This document shows positions 48,152-56,608 of a stretch of DNA of 64,000 nt, in pieces. Source of the stretch: Marmoricola sp. (GTDB lineage: Bacteria; Actinomycetota; Actinomycetes; Propionibacteriales; Nocardioidaceae); NCBI GenBank assembly GCA_025964775.1, contig JAOPYE010000014.1, positions 62,001 through 126,000 on the forward strand. Reading direction: 5' to 3'. Under the pieces are notes generated by a model, which worked only from the letters and a program-made list of their open reading frames with translations, was not told the origin of the DNA and searched no databases. The position numbers and the translations under genes were made by a program. How positions within the stretch are numbered: position 1 is the stretch's first letter; each line of letters begins with the position of its first letter.

Positions 48152-48160
48152 CGGATCAAC

Positions 48161-49369
48161 CTACGAGGTGGAACTCCGCGCGAGAGCAGCGGCCTCCGCG
48201 AGCACGTCCTTGGCCGGGCGCCCCAGCGCACGCGCGGCAGCGGCCACGTCGTCGTACTCGGGCTGGACGTTGAGCAGCTCTCCGTGCAGGTGGGCGAGCT
48301 TCACCGCGATCCGCTGCCCGTCGACGTCGACCGCGGTGAAGGAGCGGTCCAGGGCGTGCTTGTCGAAGGTCTGCTCGCGGACGCCGATCGTCGAGGTCTG
48401 CCGGAAGATCTCGTGTCGCACCGTCTCGGCGGCGTCGGCCCCGACCAGGACGTGCAGCGTGTGGGCCGGGCGACCCTTCTTCATCAGGATCGGGGTCAGC
48501 CAGGCGTCCGAGGCCCCGGCCGCGAGGAGAGCAGCGATCACCTCGGGCCACAGGCGCGGGTCGAGATCGTCGATGTTCGCCTCGATCACCAGCGCCTGCC
48601 CGCCTCCTGCACCGGTCGTCGAGCTTGCCGAGACGCCGCGAGGAGACCGCAGACCCTCCCCCACGAGGAGCCTCAGGACGTTCGCGTGGCCGTCCGGATC
48701 GGCTCCGCCCGCTCCCACGCCGACCTCCTCGATCGCCATCGCCGGTTGCGGGCCGAACCCGTCCGCGAGCACAGCCAGGATCGCTGCGCCGGTGGGCGTG
48801 GTGAGCTCGCGCTCGATCGGGCCGCCGTACGACGGGATGCCGCGCAGCAGGACGGCCACCGCCGGCGCGGGCACGCCCAGCCTCCCGTGCGAGGTGGCAA
48901 CCGTCCCGCCGCCGAGTGCGATCGCAGAGCAGGTGATCGAGTCCAGTGCCAGGTGCACGAACCCGGCCGCTGCGGCGACGATGTCGGCGATCGAGTCGAG
49001 GGCCCCGACCTCGTGGAAGTGCACCAGCTCGACGTCGACGCCGTGCACCTCGGCCTCGGCTTCGGCCAGCCGCGAGAATATCGCCAGGGCGAGGTCTCGC
49101 ACCGGCGCCTCCAGCGAGGACCCGGCCAGCAGGTCGCGGATTGCTGCCCAGTCCCGGGCGGTCGAGGAGTCCGTGACCGCGACCGAGCACCGGGTTGCCG
49201 CGAAGCCGTTGCGGGCCACGACCTCGACGCTCAGGGTCACCGGTTCCGGGCTGACGGCGTCGACGGCGGAGCTCAGCACGTCGAGCGGGACGCCGGCACC
49301 CAGGAGCGCGCCGAGAACCATGTCGCCGCTGGCGCCGGAGGACGCGTCCAGCCAGCCGACGCGGCTCAT
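48161..49369 (-). CDS. larC: Nickel insertion protein LarC (NPN cofactor synthesis)
   Basis: 402 residues as one unbroken frame. Landmarks are LDASSGASGDMVLGALLGAGVP, VELVHFHEVGALDSIADIVAAAAG, ELTTPTGAAILAVLA, IEANIDDLDPRLWPEVIAALLAAGASDAWLTPILMKKGRPA and EQTFDKHALDRSF. It inserts nickel into the pyridinium dithiolate cofactor using CTP. The loop before IEANIDD carries a dispersed repeat in frame. The start overlaps larB by 4 nt. larE and larA are not visible here. Confidence 0.95.
   Translation of the reverse strand: MSRVGWLDASSGASGDMVLGALLGAGVPLDVLSSAVDAVSPEPVTLSVEVVARNGFAATRCSVAVTDSSTARDWAAIRDLLAGSSLEAPVRDLALAIFSRLAEAEAEVHGVDVELVHFHEVGALDSIADIVAAAAGFVHLALDSITCSAIALGGGTVATSHGRLGVPAPAVAVLLRGIPSYGGPIERELTTPTGAAILAVLADGFGPQPAMAIEEVGVGAGGADPDGHANVLRLLVGEGLRSPRGVSASSTTGAGGGQALVIEANIDDLDPRLWPEVIAALLAAGASDAWLTPILMKKGRPAHTLHVLVGADAAETVRHEIFRQTSTIGVREQTFDKHALDRSFTAVDVDGQRIAVKLAHLHGELLNVQPEYDDVAAAARALGRPAKDVLAEAAALARSSTS
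48614..48633. repeat. Dispersed repeat core inside larC (copy 2)
   Basis: GGTCGTCGAGCTTGCCGAGA differs at one of 20 bases from 23407-23426. Read on the minus strand it gives part of the larC loop SASSTTGAG. A non-coding repeat has thus been accepted as coding sequence without breaking the frame. Confidence 0.7.
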
Positions 49370-50058
49370 CCGCGCTCGCGGGCGTTGCGGGCGACCCGTG
49401 CCGCGAACACTCCCGCGCCGTAGCCGTTGTCGATGTTCACGACGCTCACCCCGGGCGCGCAGGAGTTGAGCATCGCGAGAAGTGCTGCGAGACCTCCGAA
49501 CGAGGCGCCGTACCCGACGCTGGTCGGCACGGCGACCAGCGGTACGCCGACCAGCCCGCCGACCACGCTCGGAAGGGCCCCTTCCATGCCGGCCACGACG
49601 ATCAGGCAGTCGGCGTCGGCGAACTCGGCGCGGGCCTCCAGGAGACGGTGGATCCCGGCCACGCCGACGTCGTCGATGCGGCGTACGGCGGACCCGTGCA
49701 CCCTCACGGTCAGGGCTGCCTCGGCGGCGACCGGGGCGTCGCTGGTACCGGCGGCGATGATCGCGACGGTTCCCTGCGTCGCCGGCATCGGGCCCAGCGT
49801 GGCTGCCCGGGCGACCCGATCCAGACTGGCACCGGGCAACCGGGACGCGATCAGGTCGAGCGCTGCGGCGTCGAGCCGGGTGGCCAGGACGGCGCGGGCG
49901 GGGTGCCGCTCGGAGAGCGCAGTGAGGATCTCGACCACCTGGTCCGGGGTCTTGCCGGCGCCGTAGACCACTTCCGGGTCCCCGGTCCGCCGGGCGCGAT
50001 CCAGGTCGACGCGCGCGAAGCCCAGGTCGGCGGTCGGTGCGTTCCTCGGTTCGTTCAC
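49366..50058 (-). CDS. larB: LarB, nickel-pincer cofactor biosynthesis carboxylase
   Basis: 230 residues. Landmarks are VVYGAGKTPDQV, IIAAGTSDAPVAAEAALT, IVVAGMEGALPSVVGGLVGVPLVAVPTSVGYG and SVVNIDNGYGAGVFAARVAR, resembling PurE-type carboxylases. It carboxylates and cleaves nicotinic acid adenine dinucleotide to the biscarboxylate precursor that LarE and LarC then process. TAGCGT (50071-50066, minus) ends 7 nt before GTG 50058. First gene of larBC. Confidence 0.95.
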   Translation of the reverse strand: MNEPRNAPTADLGFARVDLDRARRTGDPEVVYGAGKTPDQVVEILTALSERHPARAVLATRLDAAALDLIASRLPGASLDRVARAATLGPMPATQGTVAIIAAGTSDAPVAAEAALTVRVHGSAVRRIDDVGVAGIHRLLEARAEFADADCLIVVAGMEGALPSVVGGLVGVPLVAVPTSVGYGASFGGLAALLAMLNSCAPGVSVVNIDNGYGAGVFAARVARNARERG

Positions 50059-50177
50059 GTGGGCAACGCTAGTCCTTCATCTGCTGCGCCCTTGTTCCTG
50101 TCGGTGCCGGGGAGTAGACCTTGTGACATCCCGTGGGGTCGACCACCAAAGGCGCGCCAGCGCGAAGGAGCACAGCA

Positions 50178-50960
50178 ATGCCCAAGTTCGAGAAGTACCA
50201 GCAGGGAACACCCAGTTACGTCGAGCTCAGCACGCCCGACCCCGAGGCCGGTGCGGCCTTCTACGCGAACCTGTTCGGCTGGGACATCGACGAGATGCCG
50301 CTGCCCGAGGAAGCCGGTGGCGGCGTCTACCGCCAGGGCAAGATCGAAGGAGACACCGTCTCCGGGATCAGTGGCCAGATGCCCGGCATGGAAGGTCACC
50401 CGGCCTTCTGGGGCGTGTACCTCACGGTCGAGGACGTCGACGGCGCGGCGGGCAAGGTCGAGGCTGCCGGTGGCAAGGTCGAGGCACCGCCGTTCGACGT
50501 GATGGACGTCGGCCGCATGGCGGCGATCCAGGACCCGACCGGCGCCCGCGTCAACCTGTGGCAGCCCGGCACCTCGATCGGCACCGAGCGCGCCAACGAG
50601 CCCGGCACACCGATCTGGAACGAGCTTGTCAGCCCGGACATCCCGGCGGCGCTCGCGTTCTACGCCGAGGTCGTAGGGCTGGGTAGCCAGGTCAGCGAGC
50701 AGATGGGCGACTACACGACGATCACCAACGTCGCCGGTGACGTGGTCGGCGGGACGATGCCGCCGCCGATGGAAGGCGTCCCGCCCCACTGGAACGTGTA
50801 CTTCAACGTCGAGAGCGTCGACGACACCGCAGCGAAGATCGAAGCGGGCGGCGGGACCACCGTCGCGCCGGCGTTCGACGTGCCGGGCGTCGGTCGGATG
50901 GGCGTCTACGCGGACCCGCAGGGCGGGATGTTCAACCTGATGCAGGCCCCGTCCGCCTGA
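50178..50960 (+). CDS. VOC-family protein with two glyoxalase-like domains
   Basis: 260 residues from ATG 50178, with AAGGAG 8 nt upstream. Two similar halves, each with the VOC fold: GTPSYVELSTPDPEAGAAFYANLFGW, then GTPIWNELVSPDIPAALAFYAEVVGL, both ending in a DPTGARVNLWQP / DPQGGMFNLMQA strand. The family includes glyoxalase/bleomycin-resistance-like proteins. The exact substrate cannot be told. It converges with pheA, leaving only 10 nt between stops. Confidence 0.92.
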   Translation: MPKFEKYQQGTPSYVELSTPDPEAGAAFYANLFGWDIDEMPLPEEAGGGVYRQGKIEGDTVSGISGQMPGMEGHPAFWGVYLTVEDVDGAAGKVEAAGGKVEAPPFDVMDVGRMAAIQDPTGARVNLWQPGTSIGTERANEPGTPIWNELVSPDIPAALAFYAEVVGLGSQVSEQMGDYTTITNVAGDVVGGTMPPPMEGVPPHWNVYFNVESVDDTAAKIEAGGGTTVAPAFDVPGVGRMGVYADPQGGMFNLMQAPSA

Positions 50961-50970
50961 CGCTGATCCC

Positions 50971-51810
50971 TCAGCGGTTGCGGAACTGATCGGCCGGATA
51001 CACCCCGAGGACCTTGACCTCGGTCGTGAAGAACGTGAGCTCTTCGAGTGCGTTCTTCAGGGCCGGGTCCTCGGGGTGACCGTCGACCTCGGCCAGGAAC
51101 TGGGTGGCGGCGAAGTGCCCGCCGACCATGTAGCTCTCCAGCTTCGTCATGTTGACGCCGTTCGTCGCGAATCCGCCCAGAGCCTTGTACAGCGCGGCCG
51201 GCAGGTTGCGAACGTTGAAGATGAAGCTGGTCACCACCGGGCCGTTGTCGGCGGGTGCCTGGACGAAGTCGCGGGAGAGCACGACGAACCGGGTGGTGTT
51301 GTCGTCCTCGTCCTCGACGTCGGCGGCGAGGATCTCGAGGCCGTAGATCTCTGCTGCCAGTGGCGGAGCGATGGCCGCCTGGGTCGGGTCGGAGGCTTCC
51401 GCGACCTCGCGCGCCGCTCCGGCGGTGTCACCCGAGATGACCGGGATCAGGTTGTGCTCGCGGATGATGCGCCGGCACTGGCCCAGGGCGTGCACGTGGC
51501 TGTGCACCGTCTTGATGGACTCCAGGGTGGCGCCGGGAGCTGCCATCAGGTGGAACTGGATCCGCAGGAACTTCTCGCCGATGATGTGCAGGTCCGAGCT
51601 CGGCAGGAAGTGGTGGATGTCGGCCACGCGGCCCGCGATCGAGTTGTCGATCGGGATCATCGCGAGCTCGGCCTCGCCGTTCTCGACGGCAGCGAAGACG
51701 TCCTCGAACGAGGCGCAGGGCACCGGCTCCCAGTCGGGGTAGTGCTGCTTGCACACGATGTGGGAGTTCGCGCCGGGTTCGCCCTGGTAGGCGATGCGTC
51801 GTTCGGTCAC
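50971..51810 (-). CDS. pheA: Prephenate dehydratase
   Basis: 279 residues. RIAYQGEPGANSHIV opens the PDT domain, with ELAMIPIDNSIAGRV and AAIAPPLAAEIYGLEILA following and the catalytic DNTTRFVVLSR. A C-terminal ACT domain for feedback by phenylalanine is recognisable (SFIFNVRNLPAALYKALGGFATNGVNMTKLESYMVGG). It converts prephenate to phenylpyruvate. CAAACT (minus) ends 7 nt before GTG 51810, consistent with a leaderless start. Confidence 0.96.
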   Translation of the reverse strand: MTERRIAYQGEPGANSHIVCKQHYPDWEPVPCASFEDVFAAVENGEAELAMIPIDNSIAGRVADIHHFLPSSDLHIIGEKFLRIQFHLMAAPGATLESIKTVHSHVHALGQCRRIIREHNLIPVISGDTAGAAREVAEASDPTQAAIAPPLAAEIYGLEILAADVEDEDDNTTRFVVLSRDFVQAPADNGPVVTSFIFNVRNLPAALYKALGGFATNGVNMTKLESYMVGGHFAATQFLAEVDGHPEDPALKNALEELTFFTTEVKVLGVYPADQFRNR

Positions 51811-51875
51811 AGGCCTGAGTTTGGCATGCGCGTGCCTGCGGCTCGACCGGGTTGTCTCGACCTAGGCTTGACCGG

Positions 51876-52283
51876 GTGACCACCGCCCTCTCGGTCCTGG
51901 CTCTGCTGATCGCCCTCGCAGCGCTGGGAATGCAGCTCCAGGCCCGTCGTCGTCCCGTGGCCGACCCGGCCGATGTGTCCGATCTGCCCGAGGATGCGCT
52001 CGGGCTGCGCCATGAGGTCGCCGCCCTGCGCGCCGAAGCGGCGAGCACGCTGAAGAACCTTGCGGTCGTCCGGTACGACGCGTTCGGTGCCGGCTCGACC
52101 GGTGGCGGCGGTCATCTGTCCTGGTCCCTGGCGGTGCTCGACGACCACGGCGACGGCATCGTCCTGACCTCGATCCACGGCCGGAGCGAGGCGCGCACCT
52201 ACGCCAAGGCGATCACCGGGTGGAGCAGCGAGCAGCCGCTGTCCCCGGAAGAGGCCGAGTCAGTCGCCCAAGCAAAGCGGTAG
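51876..52283 (+). CDS. DUF4446-family membrane protein
   Basis: 135 residues from GTG 51876, chosen because TAGGCT (51863-51868) ends 7 nt upstream. An N-terminal membrane helix (TALSVLALLIALAALGMQL), a short coiled segment LRHEVAALRAEAASTLKNL, then the conserved DUF4446 body VVRYDAFGAGSTGGGGHLSWSLAVLDDHGDGIVLTSIHGR. Widespread in Gram-positive bacteria, role unknown. Confidence 0.88.
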   Translation: MTTALSVLALLIALAALGMQLQARRRPVADPADVSDLPEDALGLRHEVAALRAEAASTLKNLAVVRYDAFGAGSTGGGGHLSWSLAVLDDHGDGIVLTSIHGRSEARTYAKAITGWSSEQPLSPEEAESVAQAKR

Positions 52284-52337
52284 TCCGGAGCAGTTGGCAC
52301 GGGTTTCAGGTCGATCAACCGTGCCACTTGCTCCGGA
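52284..52337. terminator. Hairpin between convergent DUF4446 and Ddn-like genes
   Basis: TCCGGAGCA (52284-52292) plus TGGCACGG (52295-52302) pair with CCGTGCCA (52319-52326) plus TGCTCCGGA (52329-52337), leaving only a 2-nt mismatch in the stem and a 16-nt loop. It begins right after the DUF4446 stop and precedes the Ddn-like stop by 9 nt, so it can serve both directions. Confidence 0.8.
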
Positions 52338-52346
52338 TTACCGGGT

Positions 52347-52832
52347 TCAGGCGGCGGGTTCGAGAAGGAACACCGGGATCATCCGCCCGGTCCGCTCGGC
52401 GTACTTCGCGTAGTTCGGCCAGATCCGCAGCATCGCGGCCCAGGCCTGGTCGCGTTCGGGGCCGCTGAGCTCGCGGGGCACGGCGTCGTACTCGGTCCCG
52501 CCGACCCGGACGCCGACCGGCTCGGCTGCCTCCTCGGCGGCACGGATGTTCAGGACCCAGACTGGTTCCTTCGGACCGCCGAAGTTCGAGCCCGCGACCA
52601 GGTTCCCGCCGCCGTACGGCACGCAGACCACCGGAGTGGTCCGGGGGATCCCTGACTTCCGGCCGACGATCGTCATCATCATGCTCGGGAGCCCGGCCAT
52701 GCCGACCAGGCTGGCCCGGCCGCGGGTGATCCCCTGCAGGAACCTGTCCACCGCGGTGATCTGGCGCAGGAAGCGTGGCAGCCAGGACAGGCTGCCGAGC
52801 CAGATCGCGACCGGCGTCAGGACGTTGGCCAT
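52347..52832 (-). CDS. Deazaflavin (F420)-dependent nitroreductase-family protein
   Basis: 161 residues. The Ddn-type fold is shown by MTIVGRKSGIPRTTPVVCVPYGGGNLVAGSNFGGPKEPVWVLNI, with RKSGxxRTxP the usual cofactor-phosphate contact. These proteins use reduced F420 to reduce quinones or nitro compounds. The C-terminal segment AMLRIWPNYAKYAERTGRMIPVFLLEP is typical. Last gene of an operon, its ATG overlapping the PAP2-kinase stop by one base (TGATG). Confidence 0.9.
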   Translation of the reverse strand: MANVLTPVAIWLGSLSWLPRFLRQITAVDRFLQGITRGRASLVGMAGLPSMMMTIVGRKSGIPRTTPVVCVPYGGGNLVAGSNFGGPKEPVWVLNIRAAEEAAEPVGVRVGGTEYDAVPRELSGPERDQAWAAMLRIWPNYAKYAERTGRMIPVFLLEPAA

Positions 52833-54415
52833 CAGCGCGGCACCCGTACGAGAACCCGGCCATGGTCACACTCGGCCCGCAGCTCGCGCCCCGGTTCGAT
52901 GAGGTCACCGTCGAGCTGGCGGGGCGCCGCCGTCGGAGTCCGTACGACGACCGAGCGCCCCTTCATCCGGGTGATCAGCTCGTCGGTGCGCTTGTCCTTG
53001 GTCAGCACGCGCGCGGCCAGCGGCAGCCAGGACAGGAAGCGTCGGGGGTAGAGCAGCACCACGTCGAGCTGGCCGTCGTCGATCGCCGCGTCGGGGATCA
53101 GCGGCATCCCGGCCTGGAGGTTGCCGACGTTGCCGATCACCACCGTGCGGGCCCGGTGCCTGGTGAACGCCTCTCCGTCGACGGACACCTCGATCCTCAT
53201 CGCCGGGAACATCAGCGTCTTGAGCGCCGACCAGGCGTAGGCGAGCCAGCCGACGTGCTTCTTGAAGTCCTCGTTCACGCCCTCCATGATCGCAGCGTCG
53301 AAGCCCATGCCGGCCATCACCAGGAACGTCGCATCCTCCATCTCGTCGCCTGAGACCCGGACCAGGTCGATGGCCCGGTCCTGCCCGTTGATCGCGACGT
53401 CGACCGCAGCACGCAGGTACAGCGGGATCGACAGGTTGCGGGCAAGCAGGTTGCCGGTCCCGGCCGGGACGATGCCGACCGGTACGCCGGTTCCGGCCAG
53501 TTCTTCGCAGACTGCGCGGATGGTGCCGTCGCCGCCGATCGCGATCACCAGGTCGACCCCGGACACGGCTGCCTCGTGGGCCATCCGGTAGCCGGTGTCC
53601 TCGGCGGTCGTCTCCCACCAGGTCACCTCTGCCACCCCGGACTCCGCTGCGATCTTCTCCACCATCGCGTGGAAGCCACCCGGGTCGTCGATCTTGATCG
53701 GGTTCAGGACCACCCCGAGAGCGCGCACCCGGGGTGGTCCCGTCGACGACAGGGCGTCCTGGGCGAGCGCGATCGAGCGCGGTCGAGGGTCGAAGACCGA
53801 CATGAGGAGCAAGGTGATCCCGACGCCGAGCAGCAGCCCTCCGACCAGGTCGGAGACGAAGTGCACGCCGAGGAGCACACGGTCCAGGCCGACGATCACG
53901 ACGACCGTCGCGGCCAGCGCGACCAGGAGCCGGCGCACGCTGCGGCGGCGGATGAACAGCGTCGCCGCGACGACCACGATGCCCATGGCGGCGCTGATCT
54001 CGGTCACGTGACCCGAGGGGAACGACCAGCCCCCGATCGGGTCCGTCGCGCCGAGGGCCGGCCGCGGTCGTTCGACGACGTTCTTGAAGAGCGGGTAGGC
54101 CCCTCGGGCCGCGGCCAGGACGAGGACCGTCCAGATCCCGGCGCGACGCAGCCCCCGCACAGCCAGGGCGATCGCAGCGACGAGCCCGGCCAGGACCACG
54201 TAGTTCGGCTGGGTCGCGGTCGAGACCGCGGTCGCGACGTGGTGGATCCAGGAGTGGTCCAGCGTCCAGCGGTACGGCGCGAGCTCGACGTGGTGGTCGA
54301 GGTCGGTGACGAGGGACCCGGGCCCGGTCACGAGCACCATGAGGATCGCGAACAGCGCGAAACAGACCAGCGCCGGGGCGAGTGTCGCCCATCGTTGCTG
54401 CCGGGTCTGGATCAC
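52832..54415 (-). CDS. PAP2 phosphatase-diacylglycerol kinase fusion
   Basis: 527 residues. The N-terminal half is a five- to six-helix PAP2 lipid phosphatase with KNVVERPRP, FPSGH and DRVLLGVHFVSD (Arg, His, Asp). The C-terminal half is a lipid/diacylglycerol kinase domain (VVLNPIK, IAIGGDGTIRAVCEEL, GIVPAGTGNLLARNL). One protein thus carries both a phosphatidate phosphatase-type and a lipid kinase-type activity on the cytoplasmic/membrane face. It lies 8 nt after the histidine kinase in one operon. Confidence 0.93.
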   Translation of the reverse strand: MIQTRQQRWATLAPALVCFALFAILMVLVTGPGSLVTDLDHHVELAPYRWTLDHSWIHHVATAVSTATQPNYVVLAGLVAAIALAVRGLRRAGIWTVLVLAAARGAYPLFKNVVERPRPALGATDPIGGWSFPSGHVTEISAAMGIVVVAATLFIRRRSVRRLLVALAATVVVIVGLDRVLLGVHFVSDLVGGLLLGVGITLLLMSVFDPRPRSIALAQDALSSTGPPRVRALGVVLNPIKIDDPGGFHAMVEKIAAESGVAEVTWWETTAEDTGYRMAHEAAVSGVDLVIAIGGDGTIRAVCEELAGTGVPVGIVPAGTGNLLARNLSIPLYLRAAVDVAINGQDRAIDLVRVSGDEMEDATFLVMAGMGFDAAIMEGVNEDFKKHVGWLAYAWSALKTLMFPAMRIEVSVDGEAFTRHRARTVVIGNVGNLQAGMPLIPDAAIDDGQLDVVLLYPRRFLSWLPLAARVLTKDKRTDELITRMKGRSVVVRTPTAAPRQLDGDLIEPGRELRAECDHGRVLVRVPR

Positions 54416-54423
54416 GGCGAGGA

Positions 54424-55779
54424 TTATGCCCCGGATGCCAGCGTCATCCGGATCTCGGTGCCGCCGTCCTCCGAGGGACCGGCCTCCAGGGTTCCGCCCA
54501 TGCGCTTGCAGACCCGGTGAGCGATCGAGAGCCCCAGTCCGCTCCCGACGCTGCGGGCGCCGGCGTACCGGTCGCGCAGGTAGCCGCGCTCGAAGGCATG
54601 CTCGTGCTCGCCCGGGTCGAGACCGGGTCCGGTGTCGGTCACGCTGAGCTGGGCAGTGTCGGGGTCGAGCCGCGTGGCGGCGACGACCACGCTGCCGCCC
54701 GACGGGGTGACGCGCAGCGCGTTCTCGAGCAGACCGGCGATGATCTGCTCGATCCGCACCGGGTCACCGCGGACGACCAGTGCCTCGCCCGGCGCGGTGC
54801 TCAGGCTGACCCCGGCGGCAGCGGCCATGGCCTGCCACGGCGCGATCGCCCGGGTGGCGACCTCCTGCAGGTCGATGTCGGTCGCCTCGATCGGGAAGTC
54901 GTCAGCCTCCAGTCGCGCCAGCGCGAGCAGGTCGTCGATGAAGCGGCCCAGCCGGTCGCTCTCGCCTGCCAGGGTCGCCCCCACGGCTGGTACGTCCTCG
55001 GGTGGCACGGCACCGTCGCGAAGGGCCTCGGCGTACCCGCGCAGTGCTGTCAGCGGCGTACGGAGCTCGTGCGAGATCGACAGCAGGAACTCGCGCTGGC
55101 GAGCCTCACTCGTGGCCAGCGCGCTGTCCAGGGCACCGAGCGCCTGCACCATCTCCTGCACCTCGCTGATCGCCGAGGTCTCCTGCTCGAGGCCGCGTTC
55201 GCCACGGGCGAGGCGATGGGCCCGTTCGGCGGCCCGGGCAACCGGTCCGGTGACGCGTCGGGCGATGAGCAGCCCGAGCACGACGGCGATGGCGAGTCCG
55301 ATGCCGAGTGCCGCGAGGATCCGGCGTACCAGCGTGCCGGTCGCCTGCCGGACACCGTTGACCGGCTGCACCCCGATCACGTCCAGGCCGCGCCCCTTCA
55401 GCGCTCGTCCTTCGACCAGGATGTCGACGCCATCGTGGTTCACGGTCACCGACAGTGTCCCTGTCCGCTGGAGGGTCGCCACGTCCTGTGCGGTCGGGAT
55501 CGACGCAGCCCCGCCGAAGGTCTCTCCGGACGGCAGGACGACGGCGTACTGCCGGTCGTCGGGGCCGACTGCCTTGCGTTCCCGGACCAGCTGCCGGGCG
55601 GTCGCCATCGGTGCTGACGCCAGTGTCTCCACAGCCCTGGCCAGGTCGCCACGAGCCTGGTTGGTGGCCACCGACCGCACCAGCGGGAGTGCGAGCAGAG
55701 CCGTGACTGCGGCGACGACGGCGGCGCCGGCGAGTGCGGCCCACACCAGGTGCCACCGCAACGGCCGGACCCTGGTCAC
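54424..55779 (-). CDS. HAMP-domain sensor histidine kinase
   Basis: 451 residues. Two membrane helices (about 12-35 and 155-178) flank an extracytoplasmic sensor of about 115 residues. A HAMP linker (ARRVTGPVARAAERAHRLARGE) precedes HisKA (SISHELRTPLTALRGYAEAL, phospho-acceptor His) and HATPase_c (LLENALRVTPSGG, DTGPGLDPGEHEHAFERGY, GSGLGLSIAHRVCKRMGG). It phosphorylates the response regulator encoded upstream (4-nt overlap). Confidence 0.95.
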   Translation of the reverse strand: MTRVRPLRWHLVWAALAGAAVVAAVTALLALPLVRSVATNQARGDLARAVETLASAPMATARQLVRERKAVGPDDRQYAVVLPSGETFGGAASIPTAQDVATLQRTGTLSVTVNHDGVDILVEGRALKGRGLDVIGVQPVNGVRQATGTLVRRILAALGIGLAIAVVLGLLIARRVTGPVARAAERAHRLARGERGLEQETSAISEVQEMVQALGALDSALATSEARQREFLLSISHELRTPLTALRGYAEALRDGAVPPEDVPAVGATLAGESDRLGRFIDDLLALARLEADDFPIEATDIDLQEVATRAIAPWQAMAAAAGVSLSTAPGEALVVRGDPVRIEQIIAGLLENALRVTPSGGSVVVAATRLDPDTAQLSVTDTGPGLDPGEHEHAFERGYLRDRYAGARSVGSGLGLSIAHRVCKRMGGTLEAGPSEDGGTEIRMTLASGA

Positions 55780-56468
55780 GGTTCACGTCCGGCTGCGGTG
55801 GCCGAGTAGCCCACGCCACGATGGGTTCGGATCGGTGCGTCCGCTCCGAGCTTGCTGCGCAGCTGGGCGATGTGGACGTCGACCGTGCGGGTGCCGCCGT
55901 AGTGGGCCGTCCCCCACACCGCCGAGAGCAGCTGCTCGCGGGTGAACACCTGCCCCGGCCGGCGCATCAGCGCGGCCAGCAGGTCGAACTCGGTCGCGGT
56001 CAGCACGACCTCGGTTCCCGCGGACAGCACCGTCCGGGAGGCCGGATCGAGGCGGACTCCGGCCAGTTCGAGGGGCGAGACACGGCCGGGACCCTGGGCA
56101 CGCCGAACAAGACTGGCGACCCTCGCGACGAGTTCGCGCGGCGAGAACGGCTTGGTGACGTAGTCGTCCGCGCCGAGCTCGAGACCCACGATCCGGTCCA
56201 CCTCGTCGTCGCGCGCGGTGACGAAGATGATCGGCGTCCAGTCCTCCGCCGCGCGAAGTCGTCGACAGACCTCGATGCCGTCCAGCCCGGGGAGGCCGAC
56301 ATCGAGCACGATCAGCACCGGGCCCAGCCGGCGTACGACGTCGACCACGCCCGTCCCGTCGCGCTCGACGTGGACTCCGTAGCCGGCGCGGGTCAGGTAC
56401 AGCCGCTCCAGGTCTGCGATGGCCGGCTCGTCCTCGACCACGAGGACCAGGCCCTTGCTGGTGTCCAC
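55776..56468 (-). CDS. OmpR-family response regulator
   Basis: 230 residues. Receiver acidic residues VVEDEP (10-15), phospho-acceptor Asp56 in IVLDVGLPGLDG and conserved lysine in YVTKPFSPRELV. C-terminal OmpR winged helix LTATEFDLLAALMRRPGQVFTREQLLSAVWG, RTVDVHIAQLRSKLGADAPIRTHRGVGY. First gene of the RR-HK-PAP2/DAGK-Ddn operon. A GTTCG-based 11-bp tandem repeat lies 80-100 nt upstream in the divergent gap and is the obvious candidate binding site. Confidence 0.95.
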   Translation of the reverse strand: MDTSKGLVLVVEDEPAIADLERLYLTRAGYGVHVERDGTGVVDVVRRLGPVLIVLDVGLPGLDGIEVCRRLRAAEDWTPIIFVTARDDEVDRIVGLELGADDYVTKPFSPRELVARVASLVRRAQGPGRVSPLELAGVRLDPASRTVLSAGTEVVLTATEFDLLAALMRRPGQVFTREQLLSAVWGTAHYGGTRTVDVHIAQLRSKLGADAPIRTHRGVGYSATAAGREP

Positions 56469-56548
56469 GCCTCCATGAAACCGGACCGGTGGGGGCCCGG
56501 ACCGTCCGTCGCCGGATCTTTACCTTCCCCGAACACGATCCGGATGCT

Positions 56549-56570
56549 GTTCGCACACCGTTCGGGCACC
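56549..56570 (+). promoter_or_regulatory. 11-bp tandem repeat GTTCGnnCACC x2, probable OmpR-family regulator site
   Basis: GTTCGCACACC (56549-56559) and GTTCGGGCACC (56560-56570) abut with no gap and match at 9 of 11 positions. One-turn direct repeats are the binding pattern of OmpR-type regulators. An inverted CGAAC lies at 56530-56534. The repeats point toward the exported-protein gene at 56609 and lie upstream of the response-regulator gene on the other strand. Confidence 0.65.
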
Positions 56571-56608
56571 GTGGGTGGCATGGGAACGAATGACGAGAGG
56601 AACCTCCG

